Source: Maribacter algarum (ex Lu et al. 2025) (nom. illeg.) (GTDB lineage Bacteria > Bacteroidota > Bacteroidia > Flavobacteriales > Flavobacteriaceae). Taken from it: DNA of 64,000 bases. Below, piece after piece: positions 1-8,092 of the stretch. The position numbers and the translations under genes were made by a program. The stretch lies in NCBI GenBank assembly GCA_947495915.1, contig CANMAW010000007.1, forward strand, positions 1 to 64,000. The letters are read 5' to 3'. Under the pieces are notes generated by a model. The model did no database searches. It was not told the DNA's origin and was given only the letters and a program-made list of their open reading frames with translations. Each line of letters opens with the position of its first letter. Position 1 is the stretch's first letter.

Positions 1-1380
1 ACCGATGCGTTTGCGGTCTATACCGTAACTTTAACTGGTGCGATTTCTGAAAACGTAACGGTTGATTATACAACTGTTGATGGTACGGCTGTAAATCCTA
101 CGGATATTACAACAACATCTGGTACGATTACTTTCACTCCAACAGTAAACTCTTTTGATATTCAAGTGCCAATTATTGATGACTTGGTAATCGAACCTAC
201 AGAGAACTTTACCATAGTGCTTTCCAATATTCAGTCGAACTTAGGTCTTGGAATTGTGGGTCCTGATACTGCTAATGGTACTATCAATGATGATGATGCT
301 AATGCTGGTGATGGTATTGCTTTTGATAATACTAATGTAGTGGTTACAGAAGGTACGGATGCGTTTGCGGTCTATACCGTAACGCTTACAGGAACTATTT
401 CTGAAAACGTAACTGTTGATTATACAACTGTAGATGGTACGGCTGTAAATCCTAATGATATTACTACGACTTCGGGTACAATCACATTTACGCCAACAGT
501 AAACTCTTTTGATATTCAAGTGCCAATTATTGATGACTCGATAATCGAGCCTACAGAGAACTTTACTGTAGTACTTTCTAATGTACAGTCGAACTTAGGT
601 CTTGGAATCGTGGGTCCTGATACCGCGAATGGTACTATCAATGATGATGATGCTATTACAGGAACAGGAATTGCATTCACGAACACTGAAGTTGTTGTAA
701 CTGAAGGTACTGATGAGTTTGCCGTTTTCAATGTAACACTTACAGGTGCGATCTCTGAAAATGTAACTGTTGACTATACCACTGTAGATGGTACAGCTTT
801 AAACCCTGGTGACATTACAACTACATCAGGTACCATTACTTTCACACCGACCGAGAATTCGTTTGACATTCTTGTGCCTATTACTGATGATATGGTGATT
901 GAACCAACGGAAAACTATAGCGTAGTTCTTTCGAACATTCAATCGAACTTAGGTATTGGTTTTGTGAATGGAAACACAACAAACACAGCAAACGGAACTA
1001 TTAATGATGATGATGCTATTACAGGAACAGGAATTGCATTCACGAACACTGAGGTGGTTGTTACTGAAGGAACGGATGATTTCGCTATCTTCAATGTAAC
1101 CTTAACAGGAACTATTTCTGAAAATGTAACAGTTGATTATACGACCGTTGACGGAACTGCTGTAAATCCTAGCGATATTACAACAACTGCTGGTACGATT
1201 ACCTTCACACCGACTGTAAATTCTTTTGAAATTCAGGTACCGATTATTGATGACTTGGTAATCGAACCTACAGAGAACTTTACCGTAGTGCTTTCCAATA
1301 TTCAGTCGAACTTAGGAATTGGTTTTACTGACGGAAACGCAACCAATACCGCTAACGGAACGATCAATGACGATGATGAT
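1..1380 (+). repeat. Tandem Calx-beta coding repeats, 354-363 bp period
   Basis: The same block recurs with equivalent points at bases 1, 355, 709 and 1072, giving periods of 354, 354 and 363 bp. The third unit is 9 bp longer because it encodes GNTTNTANG where others have GPDTANG. Some stretches are identical in DNA between non-adjacent units, for example about 40 bp near 170 and near 1245, which points to gene conversion or recent duplication rather than only protein-level selection. Confidence 0.9.
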
Positions 1381-2166
1381 CGTGAAATTATGGTAGAGCC
1401 TTACGATGAAGAAGTTACTGTAATGTGCGGTGAAGAAATACCAGAAGTGCCTACGCTAGTATTCTTCGGTGGATGTGGAGATTATGTAGTTGATTTTAAT
1501 GAAGAAATTCAAACCTCTTCTGAATCTGATGATTACATGATTATCAGAACATGGAATGTAACTGATCAATGTGCAAACACTGCCACTTTTGAACAGGTTA
1601 TCATTGTAATGCAAATAGAGAAAGAATTCATCGCAATTGATATTTGTATCGAAGACCCTGCTATTGATTTAACCAACTATTTACCAACTGGTTTTGACAC
1701 CAACGGAACCTTTACTCTTGAAAATGGGGAAGTATTAAACGGTGGTTCATTTGACCCTTCAAATTATGAAGTAAATGAATACTTAATTTCATATGCTTCA
1801 GAAGAAGGTGATTGTAAATTCTATGCAGACTTTACCATTAACATCAACGCAGATTGTTTACCATGTGACCCTAATGATATTGTTACCTCTAAAACAATTA
1901 CTGTAAACGGTGATGGCATCAATGATTATTTTGAGATCACTGGATTAGAAAATTGTAATTATGTGTATCATGTGATGATATTCAACCGATGGGGAGCGAA
2001 AGTATATGAATCAGAAGACTATCAGAATGATTGGGGCGGTTTCGCACCGAATAGTTCTGTGGGATCAGCTGGAATACTTCCTACCGGAACCTACTATTTC
2101 ATGATCAATCTAAAAGGAACCGATTTCGAACCTGTGAACGGATACATCTACATAGGATCAAAATAA
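1..2166 (+). CDS. Calx-beta repeat surface protein with gliding-type (CHU_C) T9SS sorting domain, 5' end missing
   Basis: The frame is open from base 1, so the gene begins upstream and only the last 721 codons are visible. It shows about four tandem Calx-beta type repeats of 118-121 residues, each with VTEGTD, VDYTTVDGTA, EPTENF and NGTINDDD motifs; the acidic NDDD ends are typical calcium-binding positions. Around residues 460-545 lies a cysteine-containing HYR/Ig-like region, and from about residue 621 to the end lies a CHU_C domain (TVNGDGINDYF, IFNRWG, GTYYF), the sorting signal for type IX secretion and cell-surface attachment. Calx-beta proteins of this kind usually act as adhesins. A PorP/SprF gene follows 12 bases later, the usual partner of SprB-like adhesins, so a co-transcribed adhesin-partner pair is likely. 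The ligand is unknown. Confidence 0.9.
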   Translation, partial: TDAFAVYTVTLTGAISENVTVDYTTVDGTAVNPTDITTTSGTITFTPTVNSFDIQVPIIDDLVIEPTENFTIVLSNIQSNLGLGIVGPDTANGTINDDDANAGDGIAFDNTNVVVTEGTDAFAVYTVTLTGTISENVTVDYTTVDGTAVNPNDITTTSGTITFTPTVNSFDIQVPIIDDSIIEPTENFTVVLSNVQSNLGLGIVGPDTANGTINDDDAITGTGIAFTNTEVVVTEGTDEFAVFNVTLTGAISENVTVDYTTVDGTALNPGDITTTSGTITFTPTENSFDILVPITDDMVIEPTENYSVVLSNIQSNLGIGFVNGNTTNTANGTINDDDAITGTGIAFTNTEVVVTEGTDDFAIFNVTLTGTISENVTVDYTTVDGTAVNPSDITTTAGTITFTPTVNSFEIQVPIIDDLVIEPTENFTVVLSNIQSNLGIGFTDGNATNTANGTINDDDDREIMVEPYDEEVTVMCGEEIPEVPTLVFFGGCGDYVVDFNEEIQTSSESDDYMIIRTWNVTDQCANTATFEQVIIVMQIEKEFIAIDICIEDPAIDLTNYLPTGFDTNGTFTLENGEVLNGGSFDPSNYEVNEYLISYASEEGDCKFYADFTININADCLPCDPNDIVTSKTITVNGDGINDYFEITGLENCNYVYHVMIFNRWGAKVYESEDYQNDWGGFAPNSSVGSAGILPTGTYYFMINLKGTDFEPVNGYIYIGSK

Positions 2167-2178
2167 AAACAACCCCAA

Positions 2179-3084
2179 ATGTTAAACATTAAAAGACTCT
2201 TAACCACCATTGTTTTTGTTGTAGTTACCTCAGCAAGTGCACAACAGTTACCACAGTTTACGCAGTATGTATATAATACCATGTCTGTAAATCCTGCTTA
2301 TGCCGGAAGCAGACAAACCTTAAACGTTACTGCTTTACACCGTAACCAATGGGCAGGAATTGAAGGAAATCCTACCACCAGTACCTTATCGGTTCATTCA
2401 CCGGTGAAGTTTAGTAGAATTGGACTGGGATTAACTTATATAAATGATAATTTAGGTGACGAAAGTACCAATTATGTTTACGGAAATGTTTCTTATACAG
2501 TGCCATTAAGTCAAACTGTAAACATGTCTTTCGGATTAAATGCAGGCTTCACCAATTACGATTTGAATACACCAGATATTAATGATCCGTTTTTCTCGGA
2601 AAGTTTTTCGCAATGGAACCCTAATTTAGGTGCAGGTATTTATGTGAGTAACCGTATGTGGTATATAGGTTTCTCCTCCCCTAGACTTTTAAACACAGAT
2701 TTAAACAAAGGGGAATTCGCTGCCATCGAAAGAAACAGTTACTATACCATCGGTGGTGTTGTTTTTGACCTTAGTGAAGAAACCAAGTTTAAAACCACTG
2801 CGATTGTTAAATTCACAAACGGTGCTCCTGCAACCTATGATGTTACTGCAAACTTTCTGTTTTTTAGTAAGTTTTGGATTGGTGCTTCTTATCGCTTTAA
2901 CGATGCTGATAGTTTTGGGGTCTTAGCGGATTATCAAATTTCAAAATCATTTAGAGCTGGTTACGCCTATGACGTACCTACTTCAGAAATTAGACCGTAT
3001 ACAGGAGGTACTCATGAAATTATACTAATTTATGAATTACCAATCAAACGATTAGGAGGCGTAAAATCACCACGTTTCTTCTAA
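2179..3084 (+). CDS. PorP/SprF family type IX secretion outer membrane protein
   Basis: A 301-residue protein with an N-terminal signal peptide (hydrophobic residues 8-20, cleavage likely after SASA) followed by the QLPQFTQYVYN and NPAYAGSR motifs that mark the PorP/SprF family. The rest is rich in alternating beta strands with aromatic ends, as in an outer membrane beta barrel. SprF in Flavobacterium johnsoniae is needed to secrete or anchor the adhesin SprB; by analogy this protein probably serves the adhesin encoded 12 bases upstream. The start at 2179 is supported by the signal peptide directly after it. A strong hairpin follows the stop and should end the transcript. Family assignment is secure; the specific partner is inferred from position. 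Confidence 0.92.
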   Translation: MLNIKRLLTTIVFVVVTSASAQQLPQFTQYVYNTMSVNPAYAGSRQTLNVTALHRNQWAGIEGNPTTSTLSVHSPVKFSRIGLGLTYINDNLGDESTNYVYGNVSYTVPLSQTVNMSFGLNAGFTNYDLNTPDINDPFFSESFSQWNPNLGAGIYVSNRMWYIGFSSPRLLNTDLNKGEFAAIERNSYYTIGGVVFDLSEETKFKTTAIVKFTNGAPATYDVTANFLFFSKFWIGASYRFNDADSFGVLADYQISKSFRAGYAYDVPTSEIRPYTGGTHEIILIYELPIKRLGGVKSPRFF

Positions 3085-3101
3085 AAAAATATAACGCATT
3101 A

Positions 3102-3135
3102 AAAAAGCCCTTTTCCGTAAGAAAAAGGGCTTTTT
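3102..3135. terminator. Bidirectional intrinsic terminator
   Basis: A 13-bp stem (3102-3114 with 3123-3135) built on GCCC/GGGC and flanked by A5 and T5 runs, with an 8-base loop. It sits between the convergent ends of the SprF-like gene and clpP and can work for both. Confidence 0.85.
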
Positions 3136-3167
3136 ATATTCTAATTCTAGATTAGTATATGAGAAGA

Positions 3168-3716
3168 TTACTCTAAAATACCATCAACAATACCATACTT
3201 AACAGACTCTTCAGCCCCCATCCAATAATCTCTATCGAAATCTTTCATAACACGGTCGTAATCTTGACCACAATTATCCGCTAATATTTTGGCACTTAAT
3301 TCCTTCGTTTTAATAATTTCTTTCGCCTGTATTTCAATATTTGAAGCTTGACCTCTAGCACCACCACTTGGTTGGTGAATCATTACTTGTGCATGAGGTT
3401 GAATAAAACGTCTTCCTTTTTTTCCAACTGATAGTAGAATAGACCCCATTGAAGCAGCCAAACCTGTACAAATTGTTGAAACCGGACTTTTCAAAGATTT
3501 AATGGTATCGTACATAGCAAAACCAGAGGTCACGTACCCCCCAGGACTATTAATATACAATTGAATTTCTTTGTCATTCTGCATATCTAAATATAACAGC
3601 CTGTCTATCACATGTTTTGCCGTGTCATCATCTACCATACCCCATAGAAAAACTTTACGTTCTTCTAACATCTTTTCATCAATAGCTTCTTGTATTTTTC
3701 CTTTTTTTGAACTCAT
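3168..3716 (-). CDS. clpP: ClpP-family serine protease subunit
   Basis: A 182-residue ClpP homologue. The catalytic triad is visible with the spacing of E. coli ClpP: Ser89 in AASMG, His114 in MIHQPSGG and Asp163 in DRDYWM (25 and 49 residues apart). INSPGG near residue 55 is also typical. It lacks the longer N-terminal extension of some ClpP proteins. ClpP forms two heptameric rings that degrade unfolded proteins handed over by a ClpX or ClpA/C ATPase. No clpX or tig gene is adjacent, unlike the usual clpP-clpX arrangement, so this may be a second, stand-alone paralogue. It is transcribed opposite to its neighbours, with its own -7 element at 3739-3746 and a shared terminator. Confidence 0.93.
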   Translation of the reverse strand: MSSKKGKIQEAIDEKMLEERKVFLWGMVDDDTAKHVIDRLLYLDMQNDKEIQLYINSPGGYVTSGFAMYDTIKSLKSPVSTICTGLAASMGSILLSVGKKGRRFIQPHAQVMIHQPSGGARGQASNIEIQAKEIIKTKELSAKILADNCGQDYDRVMKDFDRDYWMGAEESVKYGIVDGILE

Positions 3717-3738
3717 TTTTCAATTTCTTGGTAAGCCC

Positions 3739-3746
3739 CAAAATTA
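3739..3746 (-). promoter_or_regulatory. Bacteroidota -7 element for clpP
   Basis: Read on the minus strand this is TAATTTTG, an exact match to TAnnTTTG, 22 bases before the clpP start codon. I see no convincing -33 TTG. Confidence 0.5.
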
Positions 3747-4128
3747 ATCAATTATTTAAGAAGTTGGTAATGTTTGCATTTCAGAAATAAAAATATTGTT
3801 ATGGCACGAATACAACTTCTAATTCAATAAAACTTCTCCTTTTTTAGGAGACTAAAAGTGCTAAAAAATTACCGTTTATCGATAAAAATCACCGACGAGA
3901 TACTCTTTTTTGCTTCACAAAAACCTATAAAAATTGCGCTTAATCGAAAAAAGAAACCAAAGTCCAATTTTACCCTACATTCATCGTTTAAATACCGCTA
4001 ACAAACACATTGCCATTAACTTGTCTTATAATTAAAAGCGTAACAAAATCTAAATAAAAAAGATCTAAAAGCTCATTAAAACAAAAATGACTTTGCGCCT
4101 AATAAGACTTTTATTAAGAAAAAGTACC
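3747..4128. other. Intergenic gap with a small inverted repeat
   Basis: About 380 AT-rich bases between divergent clpP and the OmpA-family gene. The only structure I see is a perfect 6-bp hairpin, TCTCCT/AGGAGA with a T5 loop, at 3835-3851. No open frame or RNA gene is recognised. An in-frame ATG at 4087 would extend the OmpA-family protein but adds residues before its signal peptide, so I treat it as leader. Confidence 0.5.
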
Positions 4129-6096
4129 ATGATCAAAATTAAACAAACTGTAACTGTTTTAGTTCTTTTATTTGTCTCACAAATGAGCTTAGCTCAGTTC
4201 GGGTCGCAACAAAAAGGCGACTACTACTTTAACCAATTTTCATATTCAAAAGCAATTGTAGAATATGAAAAAATGATTTCGAATGACTATAAAACAGACT
4301 ACGCTCATGAACGATTGGCGGAATGTTATTTATTAGTTAGAGATGTTAAAAAAGCTATTCCGCACTTTCAACATATAATACATGGCGCTGACATTTCTTC
4401 TGACATGTATTTTAAATATGGTATGGCACTTTACAGTATTGGAGATAAAGCAGGTGCTGCTAAATGGTTAAAAAAATATAAGAAATACAATAAAAATGAT
4501 TCGCGGGTAAAAAAGTTTTTGAAAGATGGTAGTCTTGCATCTGTGGTTTTCAATAGTAGACAACGTTATGATGTTGAACCCGTTAATTTCAATTCTGAAG
4601 AAAGTGATTTTGGTGTTTTTGCTCGAGAGGGCAACCTATATTTTTCTTCCGCTAGAAAAGATCAATCAGATTCAAAACTTTACGGTTGGAACGCTGAACC
4701 CTGGTTAGATTTATTTGTAGTCAATGAAGATGATGATACAGATACCCCAACTAAATTGAAAGGAAACGTAAATACTGAATTTCATGAAAGTTCTTTAGTG
4801 TTTACAACCGACTATAAAAACGATACTGTAGTTTATTTTACACGAAATAATTATTACAAAAAGAAAAAGAAATTAGGATTAGATTTAGAACTAAATCTTA
4901 AAATTTTTAGTGCTATTCAAGAAGAAGGTGAATGGAAAGTGAACAGAAACTTAACAATTAATAGTGATTATTATTCAACGGGTCACCCATATGTTACCAA
5001 AGATCGTAAACGCTTGTATTACACTTCTGATCGTGAAGGAGGTTATGGAGGTACCGATATTTACTATTCGATAATTCATGATCGAGGTGGTATTGGCAAA
5101 CCTATTAACGCAGGTCCCATTGTTAATACCGAGGGTAATGAAATGTTCCCGTTTGTGAACGCAGAAGGTGTTCTATTTTTCTCTTCAGACGGTCATGTAG
5201 GCTTCGGACAAATAGATATTTTCTCTACTGTTTTAAATGAAGAAAATGAAATTGTAGATGTAATCAATTTGGGTAATTCAATCAATAGTTCGGCAGATGA
5301 TTTTGCCTATTTTGAATATGACACTGGTGGCACTGGCTATATTAGCTCTAATCGCGATGGTGGTGTTGGTAGTGATGATATTTACAAATTTGAGTTTACT
5401 CCGTCATTATCTGTAGAAGGTAGTGTTGCTGATGCTATAAACTTACAACCTCTTGATAGCGTACAAATTACTATAATTGATCAAGTTACGAATGATAAAA
5501 TTGCGGAGCTAATTACTGATAAAAATGGATACTACAAAACATTTATAGATCGAAAGAAGACCTATATGATTGAAGCTGTTCGCAAAACGCATCCTACTAA
5601 AATCGTTTATTTCAACACTAGTAACACGTTAAGAAATACACGAAACATTCAACAAAATATTATGTTAGAACCTGTTCTCGATTTGAAAGTACTAGCAGAT
5701 TTGAATAAAATTTATTTTGATTTTAATAAAAGTGATATTCGCCCTGATGCAGCAAAAGAATTAAATAAAGTAGTTAAACTTATGACCGAAACTTACCCAG
5801 AAATGGTTATTCGGTTAGAGGCTCATACTGATCCTGTGGGTAGTAATAGCTATAATGATCAATTATCAGAACGAAGAGCGAAATCAACCTACGAATATTT
5901 AATAGCTAACGGAATTCCTAAAAATCGTATTCTATCTTATCAAGGTTTCGGAAAACGAAAAACCATTAATGGATGTACCGGTAAAAGCGATTGTACAGAC
6001 GAGGAATTAGAATTGAATAGACGAACAGAATTTCCAATTATTCAAATTAAAGGAGCGATTGACGATTTAAATACTTCAATCACTAAAACCAAATAA
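4129..6096 (+). CDS. OmpA-family outer membrane/peptidoglycan-binding protein with TPR, PD40 and CarboxypepD_reg regions
   Basis: A 655-residue protein. I start it at 4129 because MIKIKQTVTVLVLL begins a good signal peptide ending LAQ; the ATG at 4087 only adds basic residues in front. Order of parts: TPR-like helices (about 20-125), beta-propeller repeats of PD40 type (about 150-435, with YYTSDREGGYGGTDIY and SSNRDGG motifs), a CarboxypepD_reg-like beta sandwich (about 435-515) and a C-terminal OmpA domain (about 525-640, IYFDFNKSDI, HTDPVGS and RRAKS) expected to bind peptidoglycan. This architecture is the one seen in proteins encoded beside PorP/SprF genes and in PorE-like T9SS components, so it is probably the third member of the adhesin locus, here separated from it by reverse clpP. 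A strong terminator follows. Confidence 0.9.
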   Translation: MIKIKQTVTVLVLLFVSQMSLAQFGSQQKGDYYFNQFSYSKAIVEYEKMISNDYKTDYAHERLAECYLLVRDVKKAIPHFQHIIHGADISSDMYFKYGMALYSIGDKAGAAKWLKKYKKYNKNDSRVKKFLKDGSLASVVFNSRQRYDVEPVNFNSEESDFGVFAREGNLYFSSARKDQSDSKLYGWNAEPWLDLFVVNEDDDTDTPTKLKGNVNTEFHESSLVFTTDYKNDTVVYFTRNNYYKKKKKLGLDLELNLKIFSAIQEEGEWKVNRNLTINSDYYSTGHPYVTKDRKRLYYTSDREGGYGGTDIYYSIIHDRGGIGKPINAGPIVNTEGNEMFPFVNAEGVLFFSSDGHVGFGQIDIFSTVLNEENEIVDVINLGNSINSSADDFAYFEYDTGGTGYISSNRDGGVGSDDIYKFEFTPSLSVEGSVADAINLQPLDSVQITIIDQVTNDKIAELITDKNGYYKTFIDRKKTYMIEAVRKTHPTKIVYFNTSNTLRNTRNIQQNIMLEPVLDLKVLADLNKIYFDFNKSDIRPDAAKELNKVVKLMTETYPEMVIRLEAHTDPVGSNSYNDQLSERRAKSTYEYLIANGIPKNRILSYQGFGKRKTINGCTGKSDCTDEELELNRRTEFPIIQIKGAIDDLNTSITKTK

Positions 6097-6103
6097 ACTC
6101 GAA

Positions 6104-6121
6104 TTACATTTCGAAATGTAA
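6104..6121. repeat. 18-bp perfect palindrome after the OmpA-family gene
   Basis: TTACATTTCGAAATGTAA is fully self-complementary and lies 7 bases after the stop codon, just before the stronger terminator hairpin. It may be a second 3'-end structure or a binding site. Confidence 0.6.
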
Positions 6122-6128
6122 ATAATCT

Positions 6129-6166
6129 ACTCCTCTATTTATTATTAAATGGGGGAGTTTCTTTTT
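6129..6166 (+). terminator. Intrinsic terminator of the OmpA-family gene
   Basis: ACTCCTC pairs with GGGGAGT and the stem continues through ATTT/AAAT, giving about 12 pairs (6129-6140 with 6147-6158), followed by TTTCTTTTT. Confidence 0.8.
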
Positions 6167-6189
6167 AAGAGCGCTTTATTTTATTCCTA

Positions 6190-6197
6190 TATATTTG
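6190..6197 (+). promoter_or_regulatory. Bacteroidota -7 element for the 6224 gene
   Basis: TATATTTG matches TAnnTTTG exactly, 26 bases before the start codon and just after the preceding terminator. Confidence 0.55.
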
Positions 6198-6223
6198 CTG
6201 AAATCTTATAAAAATAAAGAGCC

Positions 6224-6886
6224 ATGAAAAAATACATACTTGCCTTAGCACTTGTTGCATTACTTCTAGTAGGGTTTAAGTCCATAGCCACCATTGAAAT
6301 TCAAGAAGAATCAATTTTAGAAAAAGTGGCAAATGCCCATGGGTTGGCAAATTGGAAAAATGTAGAAGAAATTAAATTTACTTTTAACGTTGATAGAGAC
6401 ACTACACATTTTGAAAGATCGTGGCAATGGAACCCTAAAACTAATGATATTACAGCCTCTTCAACGGAAGGTGTTATTTCATATAATTGGGCAACTATGG
6501 ACAGTATTGCCTATAAAACCAATGGTGGGTTTATTAATGATAAATTTTGGTTACTAGCCCCCTATCAACTCGTTTGGGATGCTGAGAATATTACACATAC
6601 CCATACGAAAGTTTCTGAAGCTCCAATTAGTAAAAAAACAATGCAAAAGCTAACAATCGTTTATGGCAACAAAGGTGGTTATACACCAGGCGATGCCTAT
6701 GATTTTTACTTCGGAGACGATTTACTAATTCAAGAATGGGTGTTTCGAAAAAGCAATCAGACTGAACCTTCAATGATAACCACTTTTGAAGATTACAAGG
6801 AGATAAACGGACTTAAAATAGCAATGGCGCACAAAATGAGCGAAGGTAATTTTAATCTTCATTTTACTGGTGTTGAAGTGAAATAA
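6224..6886 (+). CDS. Exported protein of unknown function (DUF6503-like)
   Basis: A 220-residue protein with a clear signal peptide (MKKYILALALVALLLVGFK) and no lipobox cysteine. The mature part starts with a short helix (ILEKVANAHG) and then alternates strands rich in Trp, Phe and Tyr, similar to periplasmic lipocalin-like or LolA-like folds. It resembles the family I know as DUF6503, common in Flavobacteriia and without an assigned role; the number is from memory. It has its own -7 element and is followed 39 bases later by a gene with its own -7 element, so an operon is possible but not required. No catalytic motif is evident. Confidence 0.75.
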   Translation: MKKYILALALVALLLVGFKSIATIEIQEESILEKVANAHGLANWKNVEEIKFTFNVDRDTTHFERSWQWNPKTNDITASSTEGVISYNWATMDSIAYKTNGGFINDKFWLLAPYQLVWDAENITHTHTKVSEAPISKKTMQKLTIVYGNKGGYTPGDAYDFYFGDDLLIQEWVFRKSNQTEPSMITTFEDYKEINGLKIAMAHKMSEGNFNLHFTGVEVK

Positions 6887-6893
6887 CGGGTAT

Positions 6894-6901
6894 TATGTTT
6901 G
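6894..6901 (+). promoter_or_regulatory. Bacteroidota -7 element for the 6926 gene
   Basis: TATGTTTG matches TAnnTTTG exactly, 24 bases before the start codon and 7 bases after the upstream stop. Confidence 0.5.
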
Positions 6902-6925
6902 GTTGTAATCTAAAGAATTATTGAT

Positions 6926-8092
6926 ATGAATTTAAAATTGGTTTTGCTTTGTGTATTCTCATTTACCACACTTACCGCTCAAAATCAGCATGAAGGTATT
7001 ATACTAGATAGTGAAACCAAAGAACCCATTGAATTTGTAAATATCTATAACAGTATTGATTACACCTTAAGTAATGAAGACGGGCGTTATAATTTAAATT
7101 CTGAACAAGATTCAGTAATTTTTTATAGAGTTGGTTATGACAATTTTGAAACTACTTTTTATCAACTAAAAGACACTATCTTTTTAAATAAAAGCGTTTT
7201 TGAATTGAATGAAGTCGTTGTCACCAATGCTAAATCTTTATGGGATAAGGTTAGAGACTCCATTAAAAACAACTATCGAATTACACCTTATAAAGAAAAG
7301 TTTTTTCTACGAAGTATTTTGAAGTATAACGATACAATATCAAGAATACAAGACTTACATGCTAAGTTGAAGCGCAAAACTTTACTCTACCATAAAGATT
7401 TAAAATTAGATAAAAAAGATTTTGAAGTTGAGATTTTAAACATGCGTAAAGTAGGTCAAATAACTGATCGAAATAAAGTTTATTTTAAGTACCCATCGCT
7501 TTTCGATCTACTCTCTAGTTTTGTACGACTTAATGCTAGTGGAGATAACTTTGTTTTAACAGAGAAAACTTTCGAAAATTCTGAAAAAATAAAACTAGAG
7601 TTTAAAGGCAAGCCCAACACCACAGCTTCACCTATATCTGGATTTTATATCATAAACACTTCAAATAACGCATTCGAAGAATTTCATGTTCATCATAAAT
7701 ATGATAACCCTAAGTTCAATGAAAAGCGATGGTTACGCTATCGAACATTGGAGTATGAACTTTCAGTAATTTTTGAAAAAAATTTAATAGAGAACAAATA
7801 TTTTATTCGCACCGCAAAGAGTCATGAAATTGTTGAAGCAACGGATGCAGACCACTCGTTCAACGAAAAATACGATATGAGTTTTATTTTCTCTAGTTAT
7901 GATAATTTTAAAGATTTTCCGGTGTCAAAAAACACCAATGTTACCAAAGATCTTTTCAAACTTAAACATGCTTACGATGCTAACTATTGGCAATCACAAA
8001 ACCAATTACTACTTACCAAAGAAATGGAAGATTTCATACAAACAATGACCTTAGAAAATGAAGTTTTTAAGGTAAATTCAAATATGAATTAG
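6926..8092 (+). CDS. CarboxypepD_reg-like domain protein, exported
   Basis: A 388-residue protein with a signal peptide (residues 1-18, ending LTAQ) and an N-terminal CarboxypepD_reg-like beta sandwich (about 20-95: EGIILDSETKEPIEFVNIY, SNEDGRYNL, LNEVVVT). This is the same module that begins SusC/TonB-dependent receptors, but here no plug or barrel follows; the remaining 290 residues form an unassigned domain with many Lys, Phe and Tyr residues. Such proteins are common in Flavobacteriia and are expected in the periplasm or at the outer membrane. The stop overlaps the end of the convergent MFS gene by 4 bases. Function not known. Confidence 0.8.
   Translation: MNLKLVLLCVFSFTTLTAQNQHEGIILDSETKEPIEFVNIYNSIDYTLSNEDGRYNLNSEQDSVIFYRVGYDNFETTFYQLKDTIFLNKSVFELNEVVVTNAKSLWDKVRDSIKNNYRITPYKEKFFLRSILKYNDTISRIQDLHAKLKRKTLLYHKDLKLDKKDFEVEILNMRKVGQITDRNKVYFKYPSLFDLLSSFVRLNASGDNFVLTEKTFENSEKIKLEFKGKPNTTASPISGFYIINTSNNAFEEFHVHHKYDNPKFNEKRWLRYRTLEYELSVIFEKNLIENKYFIRTAKSHEIVEATDADHSFNEKYDMSFIFSSYDNFKDFPVSKNTNVTKDLFKLKHAYDANYWQSQNQLLLTKEMEDFIQTMTLENEVFKVNSNMN

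Noticed and set aside
241-731. Reverse-strand open frames inside the Calx-beta repeats
   Set aside because: They follow the repeat period of the real gene on the other strand, have no family features and no start signals, and arise from biased codons.
1-1380. CRISPR or other non-coding repeat array
   Set aside because: The repeats are about 354 bases long, keep the reading frame and encode a known domain.
4087-4128. Longer start for the OmpA-family protein
   Set aside because: The extra residues lie before a complete signal peptide.
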